A stretch of DNA of 50,502 nucleotides from Clostridia bacterium (lineage in GTDB: Bacteria; Bacillota; Clostridia; Christensenellales; Aristaeellaceae), in the NCBI GenBank assembly GCA_017469025.1, contig JAFUHD010000118.1, positions 1-50,502 of the forward strand, given 5' to 3'. A program made the translations under genes and the position numbers. The stretch's first letter is position 1. Each line of letters opens with the position of its first letter. Below, piece after piece: positions 24,823 to 34,785 of this stretch. Under the pieces are notes generated by a model, which had not been told where the DNA came from, did not search any database, and saw only the letters and a program-made list of their open reading frames with translations.

Positions 24823-27800
24823 ATGGACGAAAAACGATATGAACCCGACAGAATACATAAAATACTGGATTGGCGGGTTATATTTGAAAAAGAGATATTA
24901 GAAGAAGGAGAAAAACTTTATAATTCCAGTGTAATTCGGGAAATCACAGCCTATTATGGAAATACATTTGAAATAAAAACCGGGAAAATAATATCCAATA
25001 TCAGAATCTACAGAACACCGGCACAGCTGACAAGCAGCTGGAAAGATGCCGGTTTTGAGTGCTCAGCCTGTAAAAGAGGTTATTATAACAGTAATACCGG
25101 TGCGTGCAGGCATGCTGCTGCTGCACTTATTTATTGGGAGAAAAAGAAAGGACCGTGGACGGTCTGGGAAGATGATTATGCTTACAGACTGAGAAAAGAG
25201 AGCGAAGCATTAGAAGCAGAACGTCTGCAAAGAGAGAAACAGCGCCGCCGGATAGGACTTAGCCCGGTGCCGTTGCTAGAAGCTTTCAAATCCCGTGTTC
25301 CAAAGGGAGCTGTTTACTTTGATATGGAGGGCATTCTTGCTCCATATGTAACAACTGCAGCAGCACAGTCATTTCTTCAGTCTGCCAAAGCAGATGCAAT
25401 AGCTTACCGCATGGATTATAAAGTGTATACAAGCCGTGAGGGAGAAAAGTGGATAAGGTTCGAGCAGGGGTTTGAAGGTAAGTTTGAATATGTCGTGGTT
25501 TGGGGAACTGTTGCAAACGGACAACTGAAACTCTATCACGCTTTAAAACAGAAAAAAGGCAGATATTCTGTTCACATTTCTTCTGAGGAACTTGAAGATG
25601 TTCCGCCGAAGAGTGTGTCAGATCCATTTGATGAATATGACCTTTATACGCTTGCAAATGTATGGGATATTGCTGACAAAGAGAGCGCAAAAAGCATAAC
25701 AGATGAAGGCGCGGAAAAATTCTTCAAGAGCATTCAGGCTATGCGCGAAGAAAATGCCCGCAGGGAAACCAGGAGCGCCGAACCAAAGGTCACAAAAAAG
25801 CCGGTTATAGAGATACTGCCCCGTATTGTTCTTGACTTTGGTTCTCCGGTACTGTCCTTTAAAATAGGTGTTACCGGCGGCAGAAAATATATCGTCAAGG
25901 ACTGTTACAGTCTGTTTAATGCTGTTACAAATGAAGAAGATTTTGTCCTTGGCAAAAAGGAAACACTGCATTTTGCGGAACAGGAATTTACACAAGAGGC
26001 AGCTGTTTTGTATGATTTCATACAGCGCAACAGGGCGGACTCCTTCAATGGTATTTATCAGGTAAACCTTGAGGGAAGCCGGCTTGATAATTTCTATGAC
26101 ATGTATTCCGGCGAGTGCGAGCTTCTTGATAAAACAAACAATATCAAGGATGAACTGGTCAAAGTCGGTCATATGAACATCCGTTTCAAGCTGACAGCTG
26201 ACCGGCTGGCGGATGCCAGAAATAATTTCATGGGTGTCACGGTATCCGGATTTGTTCCGGTCCTGATTTCTGGTAATTCTTATAAATATGTCATCGACAC
26301 AAAGGGACTTTCGCGTATTTCACAGGAAGAAAAACAGGTGCTCGAGCCTTTTATTGCAGTTGCCGATGCTGCATGCTATTTCCGTTTCCAGGTTGGCAAG
26401 GACCGTCTGCAGGAATTTTATTACCGGGTACTGCCGGGACTGCTCGAAAATCCGTTTGTGGAATTTGTCGACAACTGTGTTGATGAGGCATCCGGTTATC
26501 TGCCGCCCGAACCGGTATTCAATTTCCTGTTGGATCTGGATGATTATAATAATCTGCAGATACGAGGAATTGTCAGGTATGACCAGCTTGAATACAAGCT
26601 GCTTCCGAAGGAAAACGCGTCCTCCGGTTATCATGATGAGGAACAGGAGGAACGGGCCATTGCCTGTATCAAAAAGTGGGCACCTGAATTCCAAGAGGAA
26701 TCCGGCACCTTTGGGAAAAAACTGACTGACGATGAACTGTACGATTTTCTGACAATCGGTATGTCTGAACTTGAATACTATGGACGTGTCAAAGGAAGCA
26801 GCAATTTTCTGTCCAAACGCGTCATTTCAAGTCCAAATGTATCTGTCGGCATTTCAGTGGATGCAGGCGGTCTTCTGAACATTTCAGTGACATCGAAAGA
26901 GCTTTCCAATAGGGAACTGGTGGATGTCTATAACAGCTACATTCAGAAAAAACGCTATTATCGTCTGAAGAGCGGTGATTTTATTGATCTCACGCAGGAT
27001 GAAGAACTCGGGGAACTAAATGCATTCCTGAATCAGATGGATATGCTGCCCAAGGATGTCATTAACAAAAAGGTACAGGTACCGATGTACCGGGCGCTGT
27101 ATCTTGATAAAATGCTCGAGGAGCATGACAAGCTGGCTACAACCCGTGACCGGACATACCGTGCGATGATCCGAAACTTTAAGACAGTCCGTGATGCTGA
27201 ATTTGAAGTGCCGGAACCCATGGAAGAGACCATGCGGCCGTATCAGGTGTTTGGCTTTAAATGGCTCAAGACCATTCAGATGTCCGGATTCGGCGGAATT
27301 CTGGCGGATTAGATGGGTCTTGGCAAAACACTGCAGATGATAGCGCTCTTCAAAGCGGATAAAGAAGCTGCACAGCAAAGTGGTAAAAGGGGCAGGAAGA
27401 CAGAGCCTGAGCCAACCAAGCCGTCTCTTGTGATCTGTCCTGCTTCACTTATCTATAACTGGCAGGAGGAAATAGAAAAATTTGCACCTGATCTGAAGGT
27501 AACAGTATTGTCCGGGACTCAGGGAGTCCGGAAGAAAGCACTTGCGGATGCAGACGGCGTAGATGTCTATGTGACATCCTATGACCTGCTGAAACGCGAT
27601 ATTGCATTGTATGAGGGTGTATCCTTTGACAACTGTGTTCTTGATGAGGCACAGTATATCAAAAACGCGAAAGCTGCAGTTTCCAAATCTGTCAAGCTGA
27701 TTCAGTCGGACCACCGCTTTGCGCTGACTGGTACCCCGATTGAAAACCGGCTGTCTGAACTCTGGAGTATCTTTGATTTCCTGATGCCGGGTTTCCTGTA

Positions 27801-28650
27801 TTCACAGCTTAAGTTTGAAAAAGATTTTGAAATTCCGATTGCAAAATACAAGGATGAGGACATGACGGAGAAGCTCAAGAACATGACGTCCCCGTTTATC
27901 CTCCGCAGAAAGAAAATGGATGTGCTCAAAGATCTGCCTGCGAAGCTTGAAGAGGTCCGTTATGCGCGTCTTGAAGGCGAACAGCAGACCATTTACGATG
28001 CGCAGGTGGTGCGGATGAAGGAGATGCTCGCCGGCGGCGAACTGGCTGGTGAGGAGAAGATTAAGATCTTTGCCGAACTGATGCGTATCCGGCAGATCTG
28101 CTGCGATCCGTCCCTGCTCTTTGAAAATTACAAGGGTGAGAGTGCAAAGCGTGAGGCCTGTCTTGAACTGGTCAAGAGTGCCATTGAGGGCGGCCACCGA
28201 ATGCTGATTTTCTCCCAGTTTGTTTCCATGCTGAACCTCCTTGAGGAAGATTTTGCCAGGGAGGGCATTGAGACATACAAGATCATAGGCTCCACACCCA
28301 AAGAAAAGCGCATCTCCATGGTGCGTCAGTTCAATGACAACGATGTGCCCGTTTTCCTGATTTCCCTTAAAGCCGGCGGCACCGGTCTCAATCTGACAGG
28401 TGCAGACGTCGTTATTCATTATGATCCATGGTGGAACCTGGCAGCACAAAATCAGGCAACAGACCGTGCACACCGTATTGGGCAGACGCGTCAGGTGACA
28501 GTCTTCAAGCTGATCCTCAAGGGAACCATTGAGGAACGCATCATGGCGCTGCAGGATGCCAAAAAGGATCTGGCAGAGGCCATTCTTGAGGGCAGCAACG
28601 AATCTATTATGTCTCTTTCCGCGGAAGAACTTATGTCTCTTCTGGGATAA
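24823..28650 (+). pseudogene. SNF2-family helicase interrupted by an amber codon in Walker A
   Basis: Two abutting open frames in the same phase: 829 aa, then TAG at 27310-27312, then 445 aa. Together they make one SWI2/SNF2 protein of about 1275 aa. The first part has a SWIM-type zinc finger (C..C..., CRHAAAALIYWE; residues about 78-105), a long family-specific region and the Q-motif (RPYQVFGFKWL), ending GGILAD. The second begins MGLGKT, so TAG replaces the usual acidic residue of DEMGLGKT. The second part carries LDEAQYIKN, SLKAGGTGLNLTGAD and DRAHRIGQ, all intact. TAG is a normal stop elsewhere in the window (carA, uvrA paralogue). It could be a fresh nonsense mutation, a base-call error, or two polypeptides by re-initiation at the ATG just after TAG. 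AGGAG lies 9 nt before the first ATG. Confidence 0.88.
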
Positions 28651-28664
28651 CGTTTTTTCAAATC

Positions 28665-28690
28665 AAGTCCGGATATTTCCGGACTTTTTC
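28665..28690 (+). terminator. Terminator after the SNF2 gene
   Basis: AGTCCGGA and TCCGGACT pair around TATT and are followed by TTTTC. Confidence 0.88.
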
Positions 28691-28705
28691 TGTGACGTGA
28701 TGCAA

Positions 28706-28740
28706 CAGCCTGTGAAACAGTATTCTGTTTCACAGGGCTG
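28706..28740 (+). other. Long hairpin upstream of the UvrA paralogue
   Basis: CAGCCTGTGAAACAG pairs with CTGTTTCACAGGGCTG (15 bp, one bulge) around TATT. A second small palindrome, GGAATC-TGCG-GATTCC, follows directly. No T-run, so it is not a simple terminator. The pair may form the leader of the next gene. Confidence 0.5.
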
Positions 28741-28776
28741 CTTTGGAATCTGCGGATTCCGCGGGCAGTGCACAGC

Positions 28777-31332
28777 ATGATTATCGACGTGAAAAGTGAA
28801 GGCGCCGCAGGGGAACATGCGGCGGATACAGACATGGCAAAAACAGATAAAGCACCGGATGTGATCAGGGTATACGGTGCCCGGGTTCACAACCTCAAAA
28901 ACATAAATGTGGATATTCCGCTTCGGAAAATTGTCGGCATAGCCGGTGTATCCGGATCAGGGAAATCTTCTTTGGCGCTGGGCGTTCTCTACGCGGAGGG
29001 CTCCAGACGGTATCTTGAATCGCTGTCTACCTATCCGAGAAGACGCATGACGCAGGCAGCAAAGGCAGATGTGGATGAGGTGCTTTATGTTCCTGCAGCA
29101 CTCGCACTTCATCAGCGGCCGGGTGTCCCTGGCATCCGTTCAACATTTGGCACCGGGACGGAACTGCTTAACAGCCTGCGGCTGATGTTTTCCCGTCTTG
29201 CGGAACACCGCTGTCCGAATGGGCATTATGTGCCGTCCTCTCTTTCAGTAGCTGCTGGTCAGGATATTGTCTGCCCGACATGCGGCGTGCACTTTTACGG
29301 GCCAGGCGCCGAAGAGCTGGCGTTTAATTCCCAGGGAGCCTGCCGCTGCTGCGGTGGAACCGGTACAGTAAGAACGGTAGATGAGGCGACTTTGGTACCG
29401 GATGCATCGCTTACCATTGATGAGGGAGCGGTTGCACCCTGGAACAGTCTGATGTGGTCCCTGATGACGGATGTCTGCCGGGCTATGGGTGTGCGGACCG
29501 ATGTACCGTTCCGCGAACTGACAGACGAAGAAAAGCAGATTGTCTATGACGGCCCAATGGTGAAAAAGCATATCTTTTACCGGCCAAAGAACAAGGAAAG
29601 CGTCAGTGCCGGAGAGATGGATTTTACTTATTACAGTGCAAGGGCGACCGTCCTGAATGCGCTGAATAAAGTGAAAGACGAAACCGGCATGAAACGGGTT
29701 GAGAAGTTTCTCAAGGAAGAAATCTGCCCGGAGTGTGGTGGAACAAGGCTTTCAGATGCAGCGCGTGCACCGCATCTGTGCGGCATTTCACTGGATCAGG
29801 TGTGCCGGATGCCGCTGAAGTCAGTCATTGAATGGGTAAATGGCGTGCCTGAATCACTGCCGGAAGTCATGAGACCGATGGCTGCATCCATCTGTGAAGC
29901 GTTTCAGGATGTTGCAAAGCGACTTATGGAACTGGGACTCGGTTATCTGACACTTGACCGGGCGGCATCAACGCTTTCCACCGGAGAACGGCAGCGGATG
30001 CAGCTTGCCAGAGCGGTGCGAAACAGGACAACAGGTGTATTGTATGTGCTGGACGAACCGTCCATCGGCCTTCATCCGGCTAACATTGCAGGTCTGAATG
30101 GCGTGATGCATGACCTGATTGCAGATGGCAATTCCGTTATTCTTGTGGATCATGATACTCAGATTCTGAAAGAGGCGGACTGGCTGATTGAAATGGGACC
30201 GGAGGCCGGTGCAGATGGCGGAAACGTTCTGGCTGAAGGAACGATACAAAATATTGAGACCAATTCGGTATCAAAGATTGGTCCGTTTCTCCGGGGAACA
30301 GCTGCTGTCAGCCGTTTACGCACCAGGCAGGATGAATTGTTCAGCCTGGGAACCATTCACCTTGAAACGGACAGTATTCATACGGTCAAGCCGCTCACAG
30401 TTGATATTCCGAAAGGCAGACTGACTGTAATAACCGGTGTTTCCGGATCGGGGAAAACGACGCTGATTCTGGAAAGTCTGGTACCGGGACTTGAGGCGCT
30501 GACAGCAGGGAAAACACTCCCGGCGCATGTCCGGTCCATCGATGCACCCGGCATTGCACATGTAAATCTGATTGATGCTACTCCAATTGGAATCAATGTC
30601 CGCTCAACGGTTGCCACTTATGCAGGTGTTCATGATGAACTGCGCAAACTCTATGCCAGAACATCCGATGCAAAAGCACTGGGGTTCAAAGCGGGTGACT
30701 TCTCTTACAATACAGGCAGCCTTCGCTGTAAAACCTGTGATGGAACAGGGTCAATCAGTCTGGATGTACAATTTCTGCCGGATGTGGATATCCCCTGTCC
30801 TGCCTGCCGTGGTTCGCGCTATGACCGGACAGCAAACCAGGTCCGGTATGCTTCGAAGAATGGAGAAAAACGTTCTCTTCCGGAGCTTATGGATATGGAT
30901 GTTTCCTCTGCCCGCCGATTCTGCAGAGAAATCCGTTCTGTTGAACCGCATCTGGATGTTCTCGAAAAGCTTGGACTCGGCTATCTGACATTGGGTGAGG
31001 AGACGCCGAGTCTGTCCGGCGGAGAGGCACAGCGCCTCAAACTGGCAAGTGAAATTGGCCGACTTCAGACAGATTCTGTCTTTGTTTTTGATGAACCAAC
31101 GATCGGACTTCATCCACAGGATGTGCAGAGTCTGCTGGCTGTCTTTGACACGCTGATTGACAATGGCGCAACAGTCGTTGTCATTGAGCACGATCTTGAT
31201 CTGATACGTTCGGCAGATTATGTCATCGACATGGGGCCAGGAGGCGGCGAGGATGGCGGGTACATCGTCGGATGTGGTACTGTTGACGAAATCCGGCACA
31301 ATCCGGAGAGCATAACAGGCAGATATCTGTAG
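28777..31332 (+). CDS. UvrA paralogue lacking the UvrB-binding domain
   Basis: About 851 aa, shorter than the usual UvrA of about 940. Two ABC halves are visible: Walker A GVSGSGKSS (near residue 60) and GVSGSGKTT, signatures LSTGERQRMQLA and LSGGEAQRLKLA, and zinc-finger cysteines CRCCGGTG and CKTCDGTG...CPACRGSRY. After FSRLAEHRCPNGHY the sequence runs almost at once to the first finger region, so the segment that binds UvrB in classical UvrA is missing. This is typical of class II UvrA (UvrA2), linked in some bacteria to drug or damage tolerance. The start is uncertain: no clear ribosome site precedes the ATG at 28777, the GTG at 28768 or the ATG at 28834. Confidence 0.82.
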   Translation: MIIDVKSEGAAGEHAADTDMAKTDKAPDVIRVYGARVHNLKNINVDIPLRKIVGIAGVSGSGKSSLALGVLYAEGSRRYLESLSTYPRRRMTQAAKADVDEVLYVPAALALHQRPGVPGIRSTFGTGTELLNSLRLMFSRLAEHRCPNGHYVPSSLSVAAGQDIVCPTCGVHFYGPGAEELAFNSQGACRCCGGTGTVRTVDEATLVPDASLTIDEGAVAPWNSLMWSLMTDVCRAMGVRTDVPFRELTDEEKQIVYDGPMVKKHIFYRPKNKESVSAGEMDFTYYSARATVLNALNKVKDETGMKRVEKFLKEEICPECGGTRLSDAARAPHLCGISLDQVCRMPLKSVIEWVNGVPESLPEVMRPMAASICEAFQDVAKRLMELGLGYLTLDRAASTLSTGERQRMQLARAVRNRTTGVLYVLDEPSIGLHPANIAGLNGVMHDLIADGNSVILVDHDTQILKEADWLIEMGPEAGADGGNVLAEGTIQNIETNSVSKIGPFLRGTAAVSRLRTRQDELFSLGTIHLETDSIHTVKPLTVDIPKGRLTVITGVSGSGKTTLILESLVPGLEALTAGKTLPAHVRSIDAPGIAHVNLIDATPIGINVRSTVATYAGVHDELRKLYARTSDAKALGFKAGDFSYNTGSLRCKTCDGTGSISLDVQFLPDVDIPCPACRGSRYDRTANQVRYASKNGEKRSLPELMDMDVSSARRFCREIRSVEPHLDVLEKLGLGYLTLGEETPSLSGGEAQRLKLASEIGRLQTDSVFVFDEPTIGLHPQDVQSLLAVFDTLIDNGATVVVIEHDLDLIRSADYVIDMGPGGGEDGGYIVGCGTVDEIRHNPESITGRYL

Positions 31333-31486
31333 ATTTACGGAAAAAACAGTAATCTCTGTTTGAAGCCTGCACAGCTTCACAGCATGAGGGCAATGTACGG
31401 TGAGCTCTTAATACATGGTTTTGAGTTTCGTCTCAGAGCAGTACTCATGATGGGCGGGTCCACCAAAGGAAAGATGAGAAAAAACA

Positions 31487-31533
31487 AAAAACAGTCCATC
31501 TTCCTGAATCAGGTGAGATGGACTGTTTTTTAA
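31487..31533. terminator. Bidirectional terminator between the UvrA paralogue and the STAS methyltransferase
   Basis: AAAAACAGTCCATCT pairs with AGATGGACTGTTTTTT around a 14-nt loop. A/T tracts on both sides make it work for the two converging genes. Confidence 0.9.
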
Positions 31534-31560
31534 CACGGGCAGCGAAGCACTGCCAGCAAA

Positions 31561-32832
31561 TCAGTGAAAAATGGAATCAAAACCGGTCTGCTCCAGTATT
31601 TCCGTTACGACTTCATTTTGATTGTGAAGCGAAACACCGCCATTACATGCCTTATGCATGATCAACAGGACGCGCAGACCGGCGGAGGAGATGTATTCGA
31701 GGCGGCTGCAATCCACCTCTACGGCTTCCATCGGCTGCTCTGCTTTTGCCTTTTCAAAGAAAGACAGCAGGGTTGGTGCGGTGATTGTATCGAGCCGTCC
31801 GGTCAGCGCAAGGGACAGGATGCCATCCTGAATGGAAGCGTCGGTATGAAATCCCTTCGTTTCTGTGGAAGGAAGCTCCGTGACTTTTCCGCTGGGCGTG
31901 ATTTTCCAGAAAGCAGAATGTTTCATGCCCTCAAGTACTGCCGTGGCCTGCATAGCGCTGACCCTGTCCAGGGAATCAAGCTTTGGCATGTTTTCGCCGA
32001 TGTTGACACGTTCGGCTTTCAAACCGTGCTTTGCAAGAAAAGCCATGGCGTTTTTGGTGCTGCCTGCCATATCCGCAGGAGAGGTGATCAGCGCGTTTTT
32101 GCCGATTTCAACGTCGGACTTGTCCTTCGTCTGCTGTTTTGCATTCTTCATGATCTCCATGAAGCGATCCCCCACCAGGGCGCGCATGACAATGATATAC
32201 TGCAGGGAGCATTCCACATCAGCTGTGTACCAGCAGCCGCCCTTCTTTTCGAGGATACGGCGGATATTGTCGCAAAGTGCTCCGGCCTCAGAATCGGTAA
32301 AGTACATCAGCAGGCCTTCTGTGTTGATGCAGACAGGACCGTAAACGTCCTCCAGTGCCTTTTCCAGCGAGGCATAGTTGGTTGCGTCCACTTCCCGGAA
32401 GTGGGCAAATGCTCTTTTCTCCGGCGGAATCAGAGCACTGATTTTCTCAGATGCTTCCTGAATGACTACCGGAAGATCAAGGCCGTAATAGGGTAAGCCT
32501 TTCTTTGCAAATTCAATCGCGCGGGGTGTATAGCCGCAGGGCATGTCTACCAGTGTATAGCCGGATTTCTCGGCCAGATGCGCCATCGTGCGGTAGCGGG
32601 TTTCCAGCATGATCGTACCGCCCAGTATCTGCTCCGGTGAAGCCTTTGTGCTTGCACTGTCCTGCGTTGCCTCCATCGTAAGGCCCATGCTTTTTGCCAG
32701 TGCTGCTGCGTCCCTGTCGCCGTTTGCAGCCAGCTGAAACAGTGTCATCTTGGCTGTATTGAACACGGGATTTACTTTTTCGAGAAGCGTATAATCAACA
32801 GCGGTGTTGTCCATATTCCATGTGTTGTCCAA
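31561..32832 (-). CDS. SAM methyltransferase (LCM-like) fused to a STAS domain
   Basis: 423 aa from a TTG at 32832, 8 nt after the GGAG of a repeat element; the frame is open further upstream only because it runs through the repeat. Residues about 65-320 are a leucine-carboxyl-methyltransferase-like Rossmann domain (YTLVDMPCGYTPRAIEF, YYGLDLPVVI, TEGLLMYFT). Residues about 335-423 are a STAS domain with YISSAGLRVLL, where the serine is the usual phosphorylation site of anti-anti-sigma factors. The product could methylate a small acid or protein under partner-switch control. Two related methyltransferases lie 2-4 kb away. The transcript starts at a promoter near 32994, so the repeat lies in its leader. 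Confidence 0.8.
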   Translation of the reverse strand: MDNTWNMDNTAVDYTLLEKVNPVFNTAKMTLFQLAANGDRDAAALAKSMGLTMEATQDSASTKASPEQILGGTIMLETRYRTMAHLAEKSGYTLVDMPCGYTPRAIEFAKKGLPYYGLDLPVVIQEASEKISALIPPEKRAFAHFREVDATNYASLEKALEDVYGPVCINTEGLLMYFTDSEAGALCDNIRRILEKKGGCWYTADVECSLQYIIVMRALVGDRFMEIMKNAKQQTKDKSDVEIGKNALITSPADMAGSTKNAMAFLAKHGLKAERVNIGENMPKLDSLDRVSAMQATAVLEGMKHSAFWKITPSGKVTELPSTETKGFHTDASIQDGILSLALTGRLDTITAPTLLSFFEKAKAEQPMEAVEVDCSRLEYISSAGLRVLLIMHKACNGGVSLHNQNEVVTEILEQTGFDSIFH

Positions 32833-32837
32833 TGGTA

Positions 32838-32932
32838 TCTCTCCTTTAATGACATAGTCGTGCTTTCGGCACCGTATCAATTGCAGTTGTCATGATTTGA
32901 CAAACCAGCATGAAATGCTGGGCCATCTCCTT
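32838..32932 (-). repeat. SD-linked repeat in the leader of the STAS methyltransferase gene
   Basis: Full copy: AAGGAGATGGCCC at the left, hairpins CAGCAT-TTC-ATGCTG, TTGTCA-AATCA-TGACAA and GTGC-CGAAA-GCAC, and TGTCATTAAAGGAGAG at the right, which is the ribosome site of the gene. A 26-codon frame begins at the left ATG (MAQHFMLVCQ...) and ends (…KARLCH) in the TAA that overlaps the right AAAGGAG. Confidence 0.95.
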
Positions 32933-32993
32933 ATAGTGTGGATTGAACAGATAGTAGTCTCCGCCGAAGCAGTATGCTTCCGCGCTTTACAGC

Positions 32994-33022
32994 ATCATAA
33001 GCTATAATGTATCATGTGTCAA
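32994..33022 (-). promoter_or_regulatory. Promoter of the STAS methyltransferase gene
   Basis: TTGACA (33017-33022), 17 bp, TATGAT (32994-32999) on the minus strand. Between it and the repeat lies a small hairpin (GAAGCA-TAC-TGCTTC). Confidence 0.75.
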
Positions 33023-33483
33023 TGATGTGAAGGCATTGAAGCAATATTTGTCTTTTCCCTGACCACCACTTTCATATGGTTTCCGTCTGGTTTAGCAGTT
33101 ATGTACCGGCACAAAGTTGCTCTTTCTGTATTCAGACTCTGGGCATTTCCTCTCCTCATCTTATTTCAGGTGTTATGAACATCAGTGTCCCTGATCAGCC
33201 CTGACTTCATGACAGCACAGGCAGCCTGTCAGTTCGATTCGTTTGTCAATGCAGGACAGCGCCGAAATCTGTCTGTCGGCGGGGAGGCACTTGTCCAGGT
33301 GTGACAAAGGAAAGGAACTTCAAGCCATTCCGGGCAATCAGTCTGTAAATACGCAAAGCAAGTGGAGCAGGTTATAACAGAGTTGAAATTCAGCGCGAAT
33401 GCTATATTTGTACTGTCTGATTGTCACAATGAAGATTCTGATTCATAATCTGGAATGAAGAAATGGATTAAAACGGGATAGCG
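33023..33483. other. Intergenic spacer, nothing recognised
   Basis: About 460 bp between divergent genes. I see no gene, terminator, repeat copy or convincing plus-strand promoter for the desulfurase gene. Confidence 0.5.
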
Positions 33484-34617
33484 ATGAATGCGATAGTTTA
33501 TGCAGATCATGCGGCAACAGCACCGCTTTGTACGTCAGCTTATCAGGCCATGCTGCCCTGGCTTCAGGATGAATATGGAAATCCGTCGACAGCGTATGTA
33601 CTTGGACGGAATCCGCGCAAGGCGATTGCATCTGCAAGAGAGGACATTGCGGGGGCAATCGGTGCCTCTGCAAAAGAGATCTTTTTTACCTCCGGTGGAA
33701 CGGAAGCGGATAATCTGGCCATTAAAGGAACGGCTTTTTGCTATCCTGCGAGGAGACGGCATCTGATTACCTCCGCGATCGAACATCATGCGGTACTAAA
33801 TACTTTTGCATTCCTGGAACGGCTGGGATACGATGTAACATATCTGCCGGTTGACCGGTTTGGAAATGTATCACACGAAATTCTCAGGACTGCAATTCGC
33901 CCGGAAACCATCCTGATTTCCATTATGACGGCAAACAATGAAATGGGGACAGTAGAACCTGTATCAGAGCTTGCACGAATAGCAAAAGAGGAAGGGATTC
34001 CTTTTCATACGGATGCGGTTCAGGCAGTTGGTCACATGCCCATTCAGGTGGATGAACTTGGTGTACAGATGCTGTCAGCATCGGCGCACAAGTTCGGCGG
34101 TCCGAAGGGAACTGGTTTTTTGTATGTGCGAAAAGGGACACGGCTGGAGCCGCTGATACATGGCGGTGGACAGGAAAATGGTCTTCGGTCCGGCACAGAG
34201 AATGTTGCGGGTATAGTTGGCATGGCTGCTGCCTTAAAAGAACAGATCAGCATGATGCAGAAAAACTGTTCCTATCTGGAAAATCTGAGAGAGCGACTGC
34301 TGGCTCACCTCTTAAATATGGGTGCGGATTATCTGGTTAACGGATCAGACAGACATATTCCTGGAAGCGTATCCATTTCATTCCGGAATACAGACGCTGA
34401 GATGATGATGTACTGTCTGGATCAGATGGGCATTGAGGTGGCAACAGGATCGGCATGTAACTCCCGGGAAACGGTTGTCTCGCATGTTGTCGAGGCAGTA
34501 GGGATTCCGGAGGAGTATGCCCGCGGAACGGTCAGAATTACATTGGGGCCGGAGAATACACCGGAGCAGATAGACTATATGGCAACTGGCATTCAAAAAG
34601 TACTGTTTCGTGGATGA
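33484..34617 (+). CDS. Cysteine desulfurase (NifS/IscS family)
   Basis: 377 aa class V PLP enzyme: YADHAATAPL start, FTSGGTEADNLAIKG, EHHAVLNT, HTDAVQAVGH, the PLP lysine in SASAHKFGGPKGTGFLY and the active cysteine in TGSACNSRETVVSHV. It releases sulfur from cysteine for Fe-S clusters or thio-modification. No iscU, mnmA or thiI gene is next to it. The ribosome site is weak (GGGAT). Confidence 0.88.
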   Translation: MNAIVYADHAATAPLCTSAYQAMLPWLQDEYGNPSTAYVLGRNPRKAIASAREDIAGAIGASAKEIFFTSGGTEADNLAIKGTAFCYPARRRHLITSAIEHHAVLNTFAFLERLGYDVTYLPVDRFGNVSHEILRTAIRPETILISIMTANNEMGTVEPVSELARIAKEEGIPFHTDAVQAVGHMPIQVDELGVQMLSASAHKFGGPKGTGFLYVRKGTRLEPLIHGGGQENGLRSGTENVAGIVGMAAALKEQISMMQKNCSYLENLRERLLAHLLNMGADYLVNGSDRHIPGSVSISFRNTDAEMMMYCLDQMGIEVATGSACNSRETVVSHVVEAVGIPEEYARGTVRITLGPENTPEQIDYMATGIQKVLFRG

Positions 34618-34636
34618 GACGATCTCAATTGCCGAC

Positions 34637-34680
34637 CATGACAGAATGAGAGAATTTATGGGATTTCTCATTCTGTCATG
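34637..34680. other. Perfect 15-bp inverted repeat downstream of the desulfurase gene
   Basis: CATGACAGAATGAGA and TCTCATTCTGTCATG are exact complements around a 14-nt loop. No T-run follows, so it is a weak terminator candidate at best. Confidence 0.7.
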
Positions 34681-34785
34681 AGATGCGGGTGACAAGACTT
34701 CCGTTTTTGACAGGGATTTCTTACAATATGGCGGTCCCCGGCAACACTGAATGTGGCAGAGCTGGGAACAGTTTTATGTACAATA

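Noticed and set aside
27310-27312. Pyrrolysine or other recoding of TAG
   Set aside because: TAG ends carA, the UvrA paralogue and the flavoprotein gene normally, and the affected position is a conserved acidic residue in SNF2 proteins.
28706-28740. Terminator call for the 15-bp hairpin before the UvrA paralogue
   Set aside because: No T-run follows, and a good terminator already lies at 28665-28690.
32833-32880. Upstream extension of the STAS methyltransferase (MIRCRKHDYVIKGE...)
   Set aside because: The extension is the translation of the repeat element; the TTG at 32832 has the correctly spaced GGAG.
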